A stretch of DNA of 64,000 nucleotides from JBBQLG01 sp964251665 (GCA_964251665.1 CAXUKO010000021.1:37895-101894), one strand, 5' to 3'. Counted from the stretch's first letter, positions 10,024 to 19,321 are shown. Notes: generated by a model from the letters alone, not told the origin. Numbers and translations: made by a program.

Positions 10024-10145
10024 GGCTAAGGGAGTAGGCTACAGGGCTAAGGAACGGGACTTACTCATGTCCCCACCAGGCTTGCCGGCGCCTGGGCGGG
10101 CGGCTGAACTTGGCGGGTCGGAGTTTGACCAGACGTTTCACAGGG

Positions 10146-10655
10146 TTAAGCGCGTTTCCAGGTTATAATAACATCCATTGAGGGGTTTTCGGCGCCCGAG
10201 CGAACACGCACGGTGAAACCACTTTCCGAGGAGTCGATCACCTCCCATTCACGCACGCGCCGGGTGTCACCCTCCACAAGCCGGAGAGTTCTGGTCTGGT
10301 CGGCATAGAGCCAGGTACCCGCCTTTCTGGTGGCCTGACTACGTCCGTTGCACTGGAGTTTACCCGAATCGGTTGTCAACTGCCCGCTCGACTCAAAGGC
10401 AAGGGTATTATCCAGCTCGCAGGGCTGTAGAAATGGGATAAGGTCGGAGTCAGGTTTCCCATCGCCATCGTAATCAACGGGCCGGGCGAGTTTAAAACTA
10501 ACCATCTGCCAGCGGGTACCCCCAAAGGAAATCATGCGCTTTTCGGGGTGCAGGGATGGTCCGTTGTTGGGAACCATCGTCCAGGAAGTGGCAAAGAACA
10601 ACAGGCCGAGCAGAGCCGCCCCGAGTGGAAATTTGGAGTTGATTGTGCGTTTCAT
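10146..10655 (-). CDS. Secreted lipocalin-like hypothetical protein
   Basis: A 169-residue protein with an N-terminal signal segment (PLGAALLGLLFFATSW) but no lipobox. The mature part looks like an eight-strand beta barrel of the lipocalin-like type common in Bacteroidota: GTRWQMVSFKLARPVD, later GTWLYADQTRTLRLVEGD and a final strand DVIITWKRA. A DYDGDGKPDSDL segment (around residue 62) resembles a calcium-binding loop. Two cysteines (in QPCELD and LQCNGR) could form a disulfide. Function is unknown. It sits alone between the VOC gene and the cytochrome gene. Confidence 0.7.
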   Translation of the reverse strand: MKRTINSKFPLGAALLGLLFFATSWTMVPNNGPSLHPEKRMISFGGTRWQMVSFKLARPVDYDGDGKPDSDLIPFLQPCELDNTLAFESSGQLTTDSGKLQCNGRSQATRKAGTWLYADQTRTLRLVEGDTRRVREWEVIDSSESGFTVRVRSGAENPSMDVIITWKRA

Positions 10656-10837
10656 TGGTTGATTGGTTTAAAAGAGAGTTGTGTGTCACTTGACTCGACA
10701 AAAGTGGGTTGTTGCGTCGCTGATTCCCTGTCAAATCGGTATGAACTGGCAGAACCAACGCCTGAACGGGTTTTACCCCGCGTCTGACTGTACGCCTGTT
10801 CCGTGGGCATAGAAACCCGTCGGGCGCATACCGCGTA

Positions 10838-11722
10838 TCACCGGATGGAGCGAAAATACTGGTACAGCGAAGCCAACTCTTTATTGCTGTATTGTGCGGT
10901 CATTTTCCAGGGCATGTGCTCGTTATTGATCTGGTGGCCAGTCGGCGTTTTACCGGTACGCAGCGTATGAACAAACTGCGTCAGGGTCCAGCGGCCCGTC
11001 GCGCCGGTGCGGGTCAGGTCGGGAGTGGGCGGAAAACCGGGCGCTACGGGGTCACCGCCCTTCAGGCTGGGCGTGTGGCAGCCGCTGCACGTGATGGACA
11101 GGTACTTACCCTGCCCGATACCCAGCGTTGTGTCGGCGCGGGCAACCATTGGCTGTTGATGGTCGATCAGTTCGACCGGCAGCAAAGGCATTTTGCCTGC
11201 GTACGTCATCACCTTGGCCACTGGCCCGACGTCGTGAGCGGGCAGTTCGTTATCGACGGGAGGCACCTGCCGACAGTACGCAATCAGGGCCTGGAGGTCG
11301 GGTTCGGCCAGCACCGTGCTTTCGTGGGCGGGCATAAACAGCAGCGGCCGACCCGTGCGGTCAACGCCGTGGCGCAGGGCCATCAGCCAGTCGGCGGTGC
11401 TATAATCGGCGGGCCGGCCGCCCTTACCGCGCGTCAGGTTCGTGGCGACCAGCCTGCCGACGGCCGGGTCATTCATAAATACTTTCCCCGCCAGGTTCCT
11501 GCCGTGGCAATCCATGCAGCCTTTAATCGTGGCTAAGTGTTGACCCCGCAGCAGGGTAGTCTGGTCGTTGGGGATAGGCAGGGTCTCGGCAGTAAACGAA
11601 TACCGCTTTTGAATGCGCTGATTGATGTTGTGGGAGACGGCAAAATAGCCGAACAGCAGTAAGACGATCAGGGCCAGAAAGAGGCCGCCGATCCATTTCC
11701 CAAGGGTACATAGTGTGTTCAT
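10838..11722 (-). CDS. Membrane-anchored dihaem cytochrome c
   Basis: Two c-type haem sites are visible, CMDCH in the first half and CSGCH in the second, giving a tandem cytochrome c. An N-terminal membrane anchor (WIGGLFLALIVLLLFGYF) would place the haem domains in the periplasm. Possible axial methionines lie in FMPAHE and HMPWKM. The start at 11722 (MNTLCTLGKW) is preferred over 11767 because it puts the anchor at the N-terminus; the longer form adds 15 unlikely residues. Proteins of this kind carry electrons for oxidoreductases or terminal oxidases. No partner dehydrogenase is adjacent, so its partner is unknown. Confidence 0.88.
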   Translation of the reverse strand: MNTLCTLGKWIGGLFLALIVLLLFGYFAVSHNINQRIQKRYSFTAETLPIPNDQTTLLRGQHLATIKGCMDCHGRNLAGKVFMNDPAVGRLVATNLTRGKGGRPADYSTADWLMALRHGVDRTGRPLLFMPAHESTVLAEPDLQALIAYCRQVPPVDNELPAHDVGPVAKVMTYAGKMPLLPVELIDHQQPMVARADTTLGIGQGKYLSITCSGCHTPSLKGGDPVAPGFPPTPDLTRTGATGRWTLTQFVHTLRTGKTPTGHQINNEHMPWKMTAQYSNKELASLYQYFRSIR

Positions 11723-11861
11723 GCCAGGCTTGTTTTTATCAGATACACCCAAAATTGACCGGGCCATGACCAGGAAGACAGAAGGAGATTCCCGAAATGA
11801 GAAAAGCGCTGGGTGGATTGGTATAAACCCTGACCGAATTGACCCCGCCGAACCCGTATAC

Positions 11862-11891
11862 TTGGATAGCGTCGGCCCGTGTGTTAATTTG
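11862..11891 (+). promoter_or_regulatory. Candidate Bacteroidota-type promoter for the sensor kinase gene
   Basis: TTG at 11862-11864 and TAATTTG at 11885-11891 are 20 bases apart, close to the Bacteroidota consensus (TTTG, 19-21 bases, TAnnTTTG). This would give a short leader before the TTG start codon at 11924. Supported by sequence match only. Confidence 0.35.
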
Positions 11892-11923
11892 CTTTTACAA
11901 CATGCATCATCTATCGAACAGCA

Positions 11924-13036
11924 TTGAAATCTTCCATCGACACCAGATTACACCTGTTCGGGCCGTTCCTGCTGTTTATTTGTGGGACGCTCTTTTTTCG
12001 CTTAAATACCCTAACCGATTTTAATTACGCTGACTTATACCGCTACGATCTGGTCGGCATACTTGCTGGTTATGTAAACTGGCATATTGGGCGCTGGGTC
12101 CTGCTGAGTCTGCAACGACGTTACCCGGGTATTGATCACACCCGTCTTCGGTTCATCATTTATGGATTATTGTTACCGGTACTGGTCGCCAATGGTACTA
12201 TTCTCCGAACGGAACCACTGGGCTGGCTTGGACTGGAGCCAGCCGGAAATACAGGCTTCGGCTGGTTTGAACTCGATTCCGCAGGCAGCACATCCTTTCG
12301 CCAGTACATACTTACGGCTGGCATTCAGTTATTTCACCACTGCGTCTATCTGGGTGTATACGAAGGCCTCTACCTGTTTCGGGAGTGGCAACAGCTCTAC
12401 CGGGAAAAAGAGCGTTTATTGAAAGCCGAATGGCAAGCGCGTTTTGATGCGCTGAAAAGCGAGGTAAATCCTCATTTTTTGTTTAATGCGCTGAATGCGC
12501 TGTCTACTCTGATTGACGAGTCGCCCGCCCGGGCCGGAACGTACGTCGATGAACTCTCGAAAGTGTATCGCTACCTGCTCCAATCCAACCGTGGCGACCG
12601 GTTGGACGGCCGCATCCCCGCTGGTGCGGGACCGGAACGGAATTTAACAACGGTCGAATCAGAGCTGGTCTTCATTGAGTCGTATGGGCATCTTCTCCAA
12701 ACGCGCTACGGAACCGGTTTTTCTATGTGTGTTCAGGTAGAGCCTGCCTACCGCACTTATTTGCTACCGCCCTTGACCCTTCAACTGCTGGTCGAAAATG
12801 CCGTAAAGCACAATATAGTGCAGCCCAAACGCCCGCTGCTGGTCGAGATTGATACGACCCCGGCCGGACAGTTGCGGGTTCGTAATAATCTACAGCGTAA
12901 AACCGCGCGCGTGCTCAGTAATGGTGTCGGCTTAAATAGCATTGCTACCCGATACAAGATGATGGAGCAGGCAGAAATTGGTATCGAGGAAGATCAGCGT
13001 TACTTCACCGTCCTGATTCCCTTACTCGAACCGTAG
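11924..13036 (+). CDS. LytS/YehU-type sensor histidine kinase (orphan)
   Basis: A 370-residue membrane kinase. The N-terminal ~150 residues hold several hydrophobic segments. The kinase part then has the family's phospho-acceptor motif EVNPHFLFNALNALSTLI, the N box LLVENAVKHN and the G box NGVGLNSIATRY (His_kinase plus HATPase families). Such kinases normally signal to a LytTR response regulator, but none is adjacent. The start appears to be TTG: an in-frame stop lies at 11885 and no suitable ATG follows. An extra Gly/Arg-rich stretch (GDRLDGRIPAGAGPERN) separates the dimerisation region from the ATPase and is absent from the second kinase at 14665. Confidence 0.92.
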   Translation: MKSSIDTRLHLFGPFLLFICGTLFFRLNTLTDFNYADLYRYDLVGILAGYVNWHIGRWVLLSLQRRYPGIDHTRLRFIIYGLLLPVLVANGTILRTEPLGWLGLEPAGNTGFGWFELDSAGSTSFRQYILTAGIQLFHHCVYLGVYEGLYLFREWQQLYREKERLLKAEWQARFDALKSEVNPHFLFNALNALSTLIDESPARAGTYVDELSKVYRYLLQSNRGDRLDGRIPAGAGPERNLTTVESELVFIESYGHLLQTRYGTGFSMCVQVEPAYRTYLLPPLTLQLLVENAVKHNIVQPKRPLLVEIDTTPAGQLRVRNNLQRKTARVLSNGVGLNSIATRYKMMEQAEIGIEEDQRYFTVLIPLLEP

Positions 13037-13072
13037 TCTTTACCGACCTATACACTCGAAAGACGAAACGAA

Positions 13073-13128
13073 ATACTCTGTTGACAGTCAGCAATAACCC
13101 ATCAAATTGCTGACTGTCAACAGAGTAT
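13073..13128. terminator. Perfect 23-bp inverted repeat between convergent genes
   Basis: Arms at 13073-13095 and 13106-13128 pair perfectly over 23 bp with a 10-base loop. It sits between the end of the kinase gene and the end of the convergent lipoprotein gene, so a bidirectional terminator or RNA 3' stabiliser is likely. There is no T run on either side. Confidence 0.6.
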
Positions 13129-13161
13129 GTCATTAGCTAAGCAGAATCAGGACCTGGACAA

Positions 13162-13920
13162 TCACAAATCAGCCACATCGATCACTAATTGATACCGGTC
13201 GGAGTTCGTGAGAACGGGCTCGAAAACGCCTATTGTCGATGCCTGGTACGCTTTGTCGTAGAAGTAGTTCTTAACCGCCAGCGGCTGATTGGTCGCCACG
13301 TCGCGCGCCGTGATTTTATACTGACCAACGGGTACGTTGTAGGAATACAGCCAATCGGGCCGGGCTACCTGCGTTTCGCCCGTGCTGCCATCCACCAGCG
13401 GGCCCACCGGCGTCAGCGTTACTTCAATATTGGGAAAGTGGGCATTACGGGTATGATTATCCACTTCAATCGTGCCGCCATACCAGCCACTGTCGCCGAA
13501 ATTCGACCGTGGGCCGGCAATCATCAGTTTGAGGTTTTTTACCGCGCCGTCTTCCGGCGAAAACGCGCTGTCATCTTCAACGAACAACGCCAGCTTAAAG
13601 GGGTAGTTCAGGTAGTTGAGGGTAACATGGCCCCGCACGTAGTACGATCCAATCAGCGGTCCTCCGCCCGTACTGAGCTTGATTTTGTAGTTTCCGTTGG
13701 CGTCGGAATACCCAATCAGGTTATTGACGACCCCACCGGTATTGTTGATTGTGATCTCAGCCCCTTTAATGGGCCGGTTTTGGGCATCAACCACTCTGCC
13801 GGATACATAACCGGCCTGGGGTGCCGTCGAATCAGGCGTGATTGACTCGCCGGTTGGTTTGGAGCAGGCTACCAGGCTAATCAGGCTGGCTGCCAGCAGT
13901 ACTTGTGTTAGCGGTTTCAT
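13162..13920 (-). CDS. Lipoprotein with carboxypeptidase-regulatory-like domain
   Basis: A 252-residue lipoprotein; the ATG at 13920 is chosen because it gives a proper signal peptide and lipobox (SLISLVAC, Cys at residue 20). An upstream extension to 14145 would bury the signal. After a short linker comes a carboxypeptidase-regulatory-like beta domain (GYVSGRVVDAQNRPIKGAEI, then SDANGNYKIKL), a fold that often decorates envelope proteins. The C-terminal half contains LTPVGPLVDGSTGE and GQYKITARDV, shared with the lipoprotein at 17480-18297, so the two are paralogues. No enzymatic motif is visible. Role unknown, probably cell-surface or periplasmic. Confidence 0.85.
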   Translation of the reverse strand: MKPLTQVLLAASLISLVACSKPTGESITPDSTAPQAGYVSGRVVDAQNRPIKGAEITINNTGGVVNNLIGYSDANGNYKIKLSTGGGPLIGSYYVRGHVTLNYLNYPFKLALFVEDDSAFSPEDGAVKNLKLMIAGPRSNFGDSGWYGGTIEVDNHTRNAHFPNIEVTLTPVGPLVDGSTGETQVARPDWLYSYNVPVGQYKITARDVATNQPLAVKNYFYDKAYQASTIGVFEPVLTNSDRYQLVIDVADL

Positions 13921-14038
13921 AAGAGGACGATTTATCTGTATGGTCTGGTCAATATTGAGGGTATCCGGCGACGGCCGGACACTGGAACTGATTTGTGTTG
14001 GGTGAGGACAGTTCAACAGTACCGTCGCTCGGGGCCGA

Positions 14039-14431
14039 TTATAACTTCCTGGCCGTCGCCGATGCGCCATTGCCAAACCGGAGTTCGACCTGCACCACCT
14101 GACCGGCAGCGTCTTTCTTGAAAAGCAGGTGAGCGGTTTCGCCAACTACGTCAAATTCCGTTTCGCTGATTTGTTTCAGTTCGGTCTTTGTGTCTTCGCC
14201 CGGCGGTAAAATGTACAGTTTCTCCCCGGCCAGGCTAATCGTCAGTCGCTGCGCGGGGGCTGTCTCATAGGTTCCCACATATACCTGTAAGGAATCGGGC
14301 GACTGCTGCGTCCGGGCGACTGACACCATCGTTTGGGGGTTTGTGGTCGTAAGCGTTTTGGGTTGGGCCAGCGTGATTGCGGAGGGGCCAGCCACGAAAA
14401 GAGTGAGCAGAAGCAAGCGGGTTGTGTTCAT
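14039..14431 (-). CDS. Small secreted hypothetical protein (DUF3471-like)
   Basis: A 130-residue protein; the ATG at 14431 gives a signal peptide (TTRLLLLTLFVAGPSAITLAQ), whereas the longer frame to 14554 adds 41 non-signal residues. The mature part has a beta-rich pattern, VYVGTYETAPAQRLTISLAGEKLYILPP then EFDVVGETAHLLFKKDAAGQVVQVEL, like the small domain often found at the C-terminus of beta-lactamase-like serine hydrolases (DUF3471). Here it is free-standing. It is divergent from the kinase gene at 14665, with about 230 bases between them that may hold both promoters. Function unknown. Confidence 0.75.
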   Translation of the reverse strand: MNTTRLLLLTLFVAGPSAITLAQPKTLTTTNPQTMVSVARTQQSPDSLQVYVGTYETAPAQRLTISLAGEKLYILPPGEDTKTELKQISETEFDVVGETAHLLFKKDAAGQVVQVELRFGNGASATARKL

Positions 14432-14664
14432 GCGTGTGTGATTGTTTGTGAATGGGACAAAGGTGACCGATGCGGTATCCGTAAGCGATGCTCTTCTGCA
14501 TGAGTTGCCGGATTGGACGAATGAGCCTGCCCGAAATCGGGTTGAACTGCGCACATCCTGGTTTCGGCGGTTCGTTCATAGTAGGCCTATCGGCGGGGCC
14601 AGTGTGCATATTCGTTGGGTCTGCTGTATCTTCGTTCCGTAGGGCATTTCCCTTCTGGTTCACC

Positions 14665-16038
14665 ATGATTCATGCTTATTATCTGGGGGCGGTTAGTGCA
14701 ATTTTCCTCCTGAACGCCGTTCAATGGAGCTTCTCGCGCGACTGGATACATGGTCTGTTCACCTTCCATCCGTTTGTCTGGCTTTTGCTCGCGCTGGCCC
14801 AGGACCTGCCCTTTACCGAGCCTTGTTTTCTGGCCGTGCACACAGGCGGGGATGGCCTGATCTTAATCAGCTACGTAGAGCTGGTTCGTCGCCTGTTCGG
14901 CAATGAGCACGCCCGCTACCCATTCAGTCAATGGGCTCGTCCGGTTCAACTGGGCATACTGGCCTATGCCCTGGCTGAGGTTGGTTTGCTGCTAATTATG
15001 CCTGACCACTGGCTGCCGACACCGATCTACCCGTATGCGTCGCTCGTTTACTGGAGCACGTTAACCGCCTGTTGCGCCGTGGGCATGGGCATTGCGGTCC
15101 GGCGCGGAAATGCCGTCGGGTGGTTCTTTGCGGTTGGCAGTTTGCTGCTGATGCTCAACGAAGCCCAGAGCGTATATTACTTCTTCACGCGTCTGTTCAT
15201 GAACGGGCCTGTCGCTCCGTCCGAAGCGACGATGCACGTGATTCAGCAAATCATCATCGGCGGATTCATCGTCAAGCTGCTTTGCTTTTCGCTCTGTCTG
15301 GTCTTCTGGCAGCGGAAAACGGCCGTAGCGCGGGCCGTGGCCCTGACCCGCACCGAGGAGCAGTTGGTGCAGGAACGTTTAGCGGCCGAGCTGATTCAGC
15401 AGCGGCTCGAACAGGAAAAAGCCCGGGTGCAACTGCGCGCGCTACAGGCTCAGGTAAATCCGCATTTTCTGTTCAACAGCCTCAATTCCCTGTCGGCGCT
15501 GATTGACGATGACCCGGAGCGGGCCGGGCAGTTTGTCAACGAACTAAGCGTTGTTTACCGGTATCTGCTGCGGGCCAACCATGCGCCGGAGCAGGATCGG
15601 GATCAATCCCTGACAACACTGGCGAATGAACTTGCCTTTATTGAATCGTACTACCACCTGCTCCAGACCCGTTACGGCACCGGCCTGAACCTGCACGTTT
15701 CGATAAGCAGCCAGCATCAACATCTGTTGCTGCCACCGCTGACGTTGCAACTGCTGGTCGAAAACGCCGTTAAGCACAACGTTACTTCACCGAAGCGCCC
15801 CCTGACGGTCGAAATTTTCGTCGACCCGGGTGGCTACCTGACTGTCCGCAACAATCTGCAACGCAAACAGGTGCGTGTTTTATCGAATGGCGTCGGCTTA
15901 TCGACGATTGCGGCTCAGTACCTCAACCTGCATCAACCCGCCCCGGAGGTTCGCGCGGATAACGATCAGTTTACCATCCGGCTGCCCCTGATTGCGCCGT
16001 CTCCCGGCGTGATTGCTCCGGCCGAATCCAAGGGTTGA
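14665..16038 (+). CDS. LytS/YehU-type sensor histidine kinase with multi-pass membrane sensor (orphan)
   Basis: A 457-residue kinase starting at ATG 14665; the open frame extends upstream to 14488 but those residues do not look membrane-like. About six or seven hydrophobic segments (for example GAVSAIFLLNAVQW, IIIGGFIVKLLCFSLCLVFW) form a sensor resembling 7TM-DISM domains. A coiled coil (RTEEQLVQERLAAELIQQRL) leads into the kinase: QVNPHFLFNSLNSLSALI, ENAVKHNV and NGVGLSTIAAQY. The catalytic half is closely similar to that of the kinase at 11924, so they are paralogues with different sensors. No LytTR response regulator gene is adjacent to either. Confidence 0.93.
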   Translation: MIHAYYLGAVSAIFLLNAVQWSFSRDWIHGLFTFHPFVWLLLALAQDLPFTEPCFLAVHTGGDGLILISYVELVRRLFGNEHARYPFSQWARPVQLGILAYALAEVGLLLIMPDHWLPTPIYPYASLVYWSTLTACCAVGMGIAVRRGNAVGWFFAVGSLLLMLNEAQSVYYFFTRLFMNGPVAPSEATMHVIQQIIIGGFIVKLLCFSLCLVFWQRKTAVARAVALTRTEEQLVQERLAAELIQQRLEQEKARVQLRALQAQVNPHFLFNSLNSLSALIDDDPERAGQFVNELSVVYRYLLRANHAPEQDRDQSLTTLANELAFIESYYHLLQTRYGTGLNLHVSISSQHQHLLLPPLTLQLLVENAVKHNVTSPKRPLTVEIFVDPGGYLTVRNNLQRKQVRVLSNGVGLSTIAAQYLNLHQPAPEVRADNDQFTIRLPLIAPSPGVIAPAESKG

Positions 16039-16100
16039 CGAAAGCGGCCAGTCGCTCAGGACGCAGTGGTCAACCCACATCCAGGTTCGACCGGATGCGC

Positions 16101-17456
16101 CTACTCCCGGGCCAGTATCGTTAGCCTTGCACTGACCGGCATGGTTTTATGTTCGGTAACGGTGCAGGTCTCTGCCTTGTAGCTATGTTTTGTCACGACC
16201 CGGCCGCTGATTTGTATGATTAGCTTTACCGTTCCATTCGCCCGTTCAGCCTTCACGACCTGAATGGCTCCCGATTCGGTTTTAGCAACTAAGCAGGTCG
16301 AGTAAGAAGACGACCCACCGACGTTGTCGCCTTTGCCGGCCGCATCCAGAACACTGATTGAGGTGGTTTCCGAATCGTCAATACCGTCTGTAAACGGGTG
16401 TGCGCCAACCGAAAGGCTGTTCAGGAACAGCGAAATCTGGCCAGTTTTACCCGTCGAATCAGCCCCTGCCGCCGTTGCGATGAGATGACCATTCAACAGG
16501 CTCCCGTTCGCGGTTACATTATCGAACGAATGGCCGTTAATGATCAGGCTGTTTTCACCCAGAATTATAAGTTCACTGGATAGCAAAAATTTAGCGTTCG
16601 ACCCGGGATTTTTGATCTCAACGGTAACCATAACATGGTTATTCTTCGGCTTTCGGCCGGGTGCTACGTAGAGAATCTGCGATGTCTGGGGGTTATATCC
16701 TACCCCGCCCCAACTCTGGTCTTTGGGCGTTGACGTTGTCCAATCGACGTTGTTGATGTACAGTTTAGCGACGTCACTGTTGGCAACCACCGGGTTGACC
16801 AACGGAGCAACAAGGTCCGCTTCAGAATCACCCGAAGTCCAGTCCGGGAAATGCCCGCCATTCGGGTAGCGCATGAGTTTCATTTCACGGGAGTCGCCGA
16901 CCAGTACGGAGTCTTTCTCTGGTGTTAACAGGTACTCCGTTACCAGCGCCCACCAGTTTCCTTTCCCAACTTTTGTCGTTACGGTCTTTTTAACCTTATC
17001 AACTTTAGCCACATGGTTTAATTGCCAGGCCTGCCGCCCGTCCTGACGGGCGATCCCCAAAGCGTCCACGGCGGCACCATCCATCTCGTCGTCCCGATAA
17101 TAATAAATGAGTGTAACCCCCTTTTCAAAGGCGATATTCGGACTGATGGTAAAGGCTTCGCCAACCCCATTGGGGGCTTTATTTTCGCCGGGCTGCACCG
17201 TAATGGCCGTTTCCTGCTTCACCGCTCCGGCCGGAAAGACAAGCGAAATCCGGCCGTCGGCCGTCGTCAGGGTACCACCCGCCGGACCGATGGTTTTGGT
17301 GGTGAGTGCCCCAATTGGCTGCCCAACGGGCGTAGGGGTGGCGGTCAGGCTGTCGCCCGGCGTGGGCGAACCGCCGGGGCTAACGGCATCGGTTGGTTTC
17401 TGGCAGGCCAGCAGGCCGCCAAGCAGCAGAAGCGGAAGGTAGTTGAGACGTTTCAT
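16101..17456 (-). CDS. Large secreted lipoprotein, ZU5-like domain
   Basis: A 451-residue lipoprotein with lipobox GGLLAC (Cys at residue 18). A Pro/Thr-rich linker is followed by a ZU5-like beta domain (TIGPAGGTLTTADGRISL, then FPAGAV and TITVQP-type strands), a module seen in Bacteroidota surface proteins. The remainder (WTSGDSEADLV, PGRKPKNNHVMVTVEI, LIINGHSF) is beta-rich with no catalytic motif that I recognise. It lies in tandem with the carboxypeptidase-regulatory-like lipoprotein upstream, with a gap of about 20 bases to that gene's probable ancestral stop, and may be co-transcribed. Role unknown; probably on the cell surface. Confidence 0.8.
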   Translation of the reverse strand: MKRLNYLPLLLLGGLLACQKPTDAVSPGGSPTPGDSLTATPTPVGQPIGALTTKTIGPAGGTLTTADGRISLVFPAGAVKQETAITVQPGENKAPNGVGEAFTISPNIAFEKGVTLIYYYRDDEMDGAAVDALGIARQDGRQAWQLNHVAKVDKVKKTVTTKVGKGNWWALVTEYLLTPEKDSVLVGDSREMKLMRYPNGGHFPDWTSGDSEADLVAPLVNPVVANSDVAKLYINNVDWTTSTPKDQSWGGVGYNPQTSQILYVAPGRKPKNNHVMVTVEIKNPGSNAKFLLSSELIILGENSLIINGHSFDNVTANGSLLNGHLIATAAGADSTGKTGQISLFLNSLSVGAHPFTDGIDDSETTSISVLDAAGKGDNVGGSSSYSTCLVAKTESGAIQVVKAERANGTVKLIIQISGRVVTKHSYKAETCTVTEHKTMPVSARLTILARE

Positions 17457-17479
17457 GATCGAAAAAGGGGCTGATTGAT

Positions 17480-18297
17480 TTAGTGTCTGTTGGTGAAGCC
17501 TATACCCATCTGATTAAAGCGCGTGGCCGACTCGTTGCCGACAAAATCCAGGGTGACGGCGGGTTGGTAATCGACGTTTTCCCCAGCCCAGGCGTTGCAG
17601 ACCAGCAGTTGTTCGCCGTGGGTTTATAGACCGCCGTAATTTTGTAGCGGCCCATAGGCGCGTCTTTGATGATGCCGTAACTGCCTTTTTTTGCCCGAAT
17701 GGTCAGCACCTTGCCCGCCGAGCCGTCGATGAGTGGGCCAACCGGCGTCAGGGTAAGCTGGACGTTTTCGTCATCCCACAGTCCGTCCGCGTTCAGATCG
17801 CGATACAGTTCCACGCTGCCACCGTAGTAGAGGTCTACGCTCAGATCGGGCATATGTCCGGTCAGCTTCCACTGAAAATTGCGAACCGGTTTTTCGTTAC
17901 CCGTGAAGGGCGCGTCGTTTTCGGGATCGAGCCAGAGCTTGTAAATGCGGTCGTTGTACTGTTTGAGCAGGTAGCTCTTGGCAATCCACTCCCCGGCAAT
18001 GTCGGTCATCTGTACCTTGTAGGTGCCGTCGGCCGCTGTTTTTACTTCGGGGCCATCGCCCGAAAAAACGGTGTGATCAACAAAGACGGTAGCGCGGGGA
18101 AGTGGTTTGCCCTGCGGGTCGGTTACCTTGCCGGTCAGGTAGCCCGCCTGTCCGGTTGGCGTACCGGAACCGGGGTCCGTTGTTGCAGGCGTATTCGGGT
18201 CAACCGCTTTCTTATCGCAGGCGGTCAGGGCCAAAATGCTGCTCAGCAGGATCAGAGTGGTACCGGCTAAGGCACGAAAAGAATATTGGGTTTTCAT
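17480..18297 (-). pseudogene. Lipoprotein with carboxypeptidase-regulatory-like domain, probable C-terminal frameshift
   Basis: The start at 18297 (not 18321) gives a signal peptide and lipobox (ILALTAC). The regulatory-like domain follows (GYLTGKVTDPQGKPLPRATV), then LTPVGPLIDGSAGK and MGRYKITAVYKPTAN, shared with the paralogue at 13162. After that the frame continues as low-complexity Ser/Pro sequence ending at 17500. The neighbouring frame instead reads QLLVCNAWAGENVDYQPAV, then TLDFVGNESATRFNQ, ending at 17480, which looks like a genuine C-terminus. A single missing base near 17611-17617 would restore it. Either a real 1-base deletion or a sequencing error. The N-terminal part is sound. 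Confidence 0.75.
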
Positions 18298-18511
18298 GGC
18301 GTTTGGTTGTTTCTGTGCCACAAAGGTGTTCGATCAGGCAGCCGGGTTTCAAGGATTAGCAGCGTCGACTGGCCAATGGGCTGCATCAATTGCGCAGAAG
18401 CCGGACTGATTTGAACGAACCCTGTGCTGGCCCCTTTAGAAGATGAAGCCTTAGCTGATCGCTGTGAAACCGCGCATCAATCAAGGGGATAACCCTAAAC
18501 AGAAATACCCC

Positions 18512-18540
18512 GGACCGTTCACCTGACGAGCGAACGGTCC
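18512..18540. terminator. Short hairpin downstream of the cupin gene
   Basis: Two 9-base arms (18512-18520 and 18532-18540) pair perfectly around an 11-base loop, just after the stop of the minus-strand cupin gene at 18568. The T tract on the minus strand is weak. Confidence 0.4.
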
Positions 18541-18567
18541 AGCGTATACGTTACCAAGAACTACTGC

Positions 18568-19044
18568 CTACACGAAGTGAACGCCATACCGCTCATCCAG
18601 CAACTTCACCCACGTAGCCAGTATATCAGCCGGTGGCGGTCCCTGCGGAATTTCTATAGTAACTGGTTCTTCGTTGACAGGAGTACTCCAGTCCAGGAAG
18701 TAGTTGATGAAATCGCCCGGTGTCAGCATGGTCAGTACTTTGGCCCGCTCACCGAGGATGTTGAACTGATGGGGTATGTTTCGGGGAGCGAAGACTGTCT
18801 GACCTGGTCCGGCAACAAGGACTTCATCGCCAATCTGGAAGCGAACTTCACCTTCGACCACGTGAAAGACTTCGTCCTCACGGGTATGCACGTGGCGGGG
18901 TGGTTCGGCACCCGGGCCGGTTGTCATCTCAAAAACCGCCAGGCTTCCCTCGGTTTGTTCGGGCGAGACGAGTACGTTGATAAAACCGCCTGGATAAGCG
19001 CGGAGATTGGTTGATTGGGTAGATACTACGGATTCGGCTACCAT
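18568..19044 (-). CDS. Cupin-domain protein
   Basis: A 158-residue single-domain cupin. The metal-binding motif is visible: HVHTREDEVFHVVEGEVRF supplies two His and a Glu, and NIPHQFNIL supplies the third His. No signal peptide, so cytoplasmic. It resembles small cupins of the quercetin-dioxygenase-like type that are common in soil Bacteroidota; the substrate cannot be read from sequence. ATG start at 19044. It stands alone, followed by a short hairpin and preceded by the degraded mobile-element region. Confidence 0.85.
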   Translation of the reverse strand: MVAESVVSTQSTNLRAYPGGFINVLVSPEQTEGSLAVFEMTTGPGAEPPRHVHTREDEVFHVVEGEVRFQIGDEVLVAGPGQTVFAPRNIPHQFNILGERAKVLTMLTPGDFINYFLDWSTPVNEEPVTIEIPQGPPPADILATWVKLLDERYGVHFV

Positions 19045-19321
19045 GTGTTTGGTTAGTTAAAGAGGTTGATTGAAAAAGAGTAGTTGGCGAACCGGTCAGT
19101 GCAGCAGTCCCCGCCAATAAAGCAGGCTGGTTGCCGTAACTGCCCGTCCGGTGATGCAAAAGTGGCAGCTGATGCCGCGCGGATGAAGAACCGAGCGCAT
19201 GAACTGGCAAACCGGTAGCCTCAAGCGGGACTACCAGCGGCTGAATTGTGTAAGGCGTCCGTAGCGGCAAAGGTGATCAGTCCTTACCATAACGCTCCAA
19301 AAACTGGCCAGGTAGTATAAC

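Noticed and set aside
10892..11536. 214-codon + strand ORF opposite the cytochrome c gene
   Set aside because: The minus strand carries two haem motifs and a membrane anchor; this frame has no recognisable feature.
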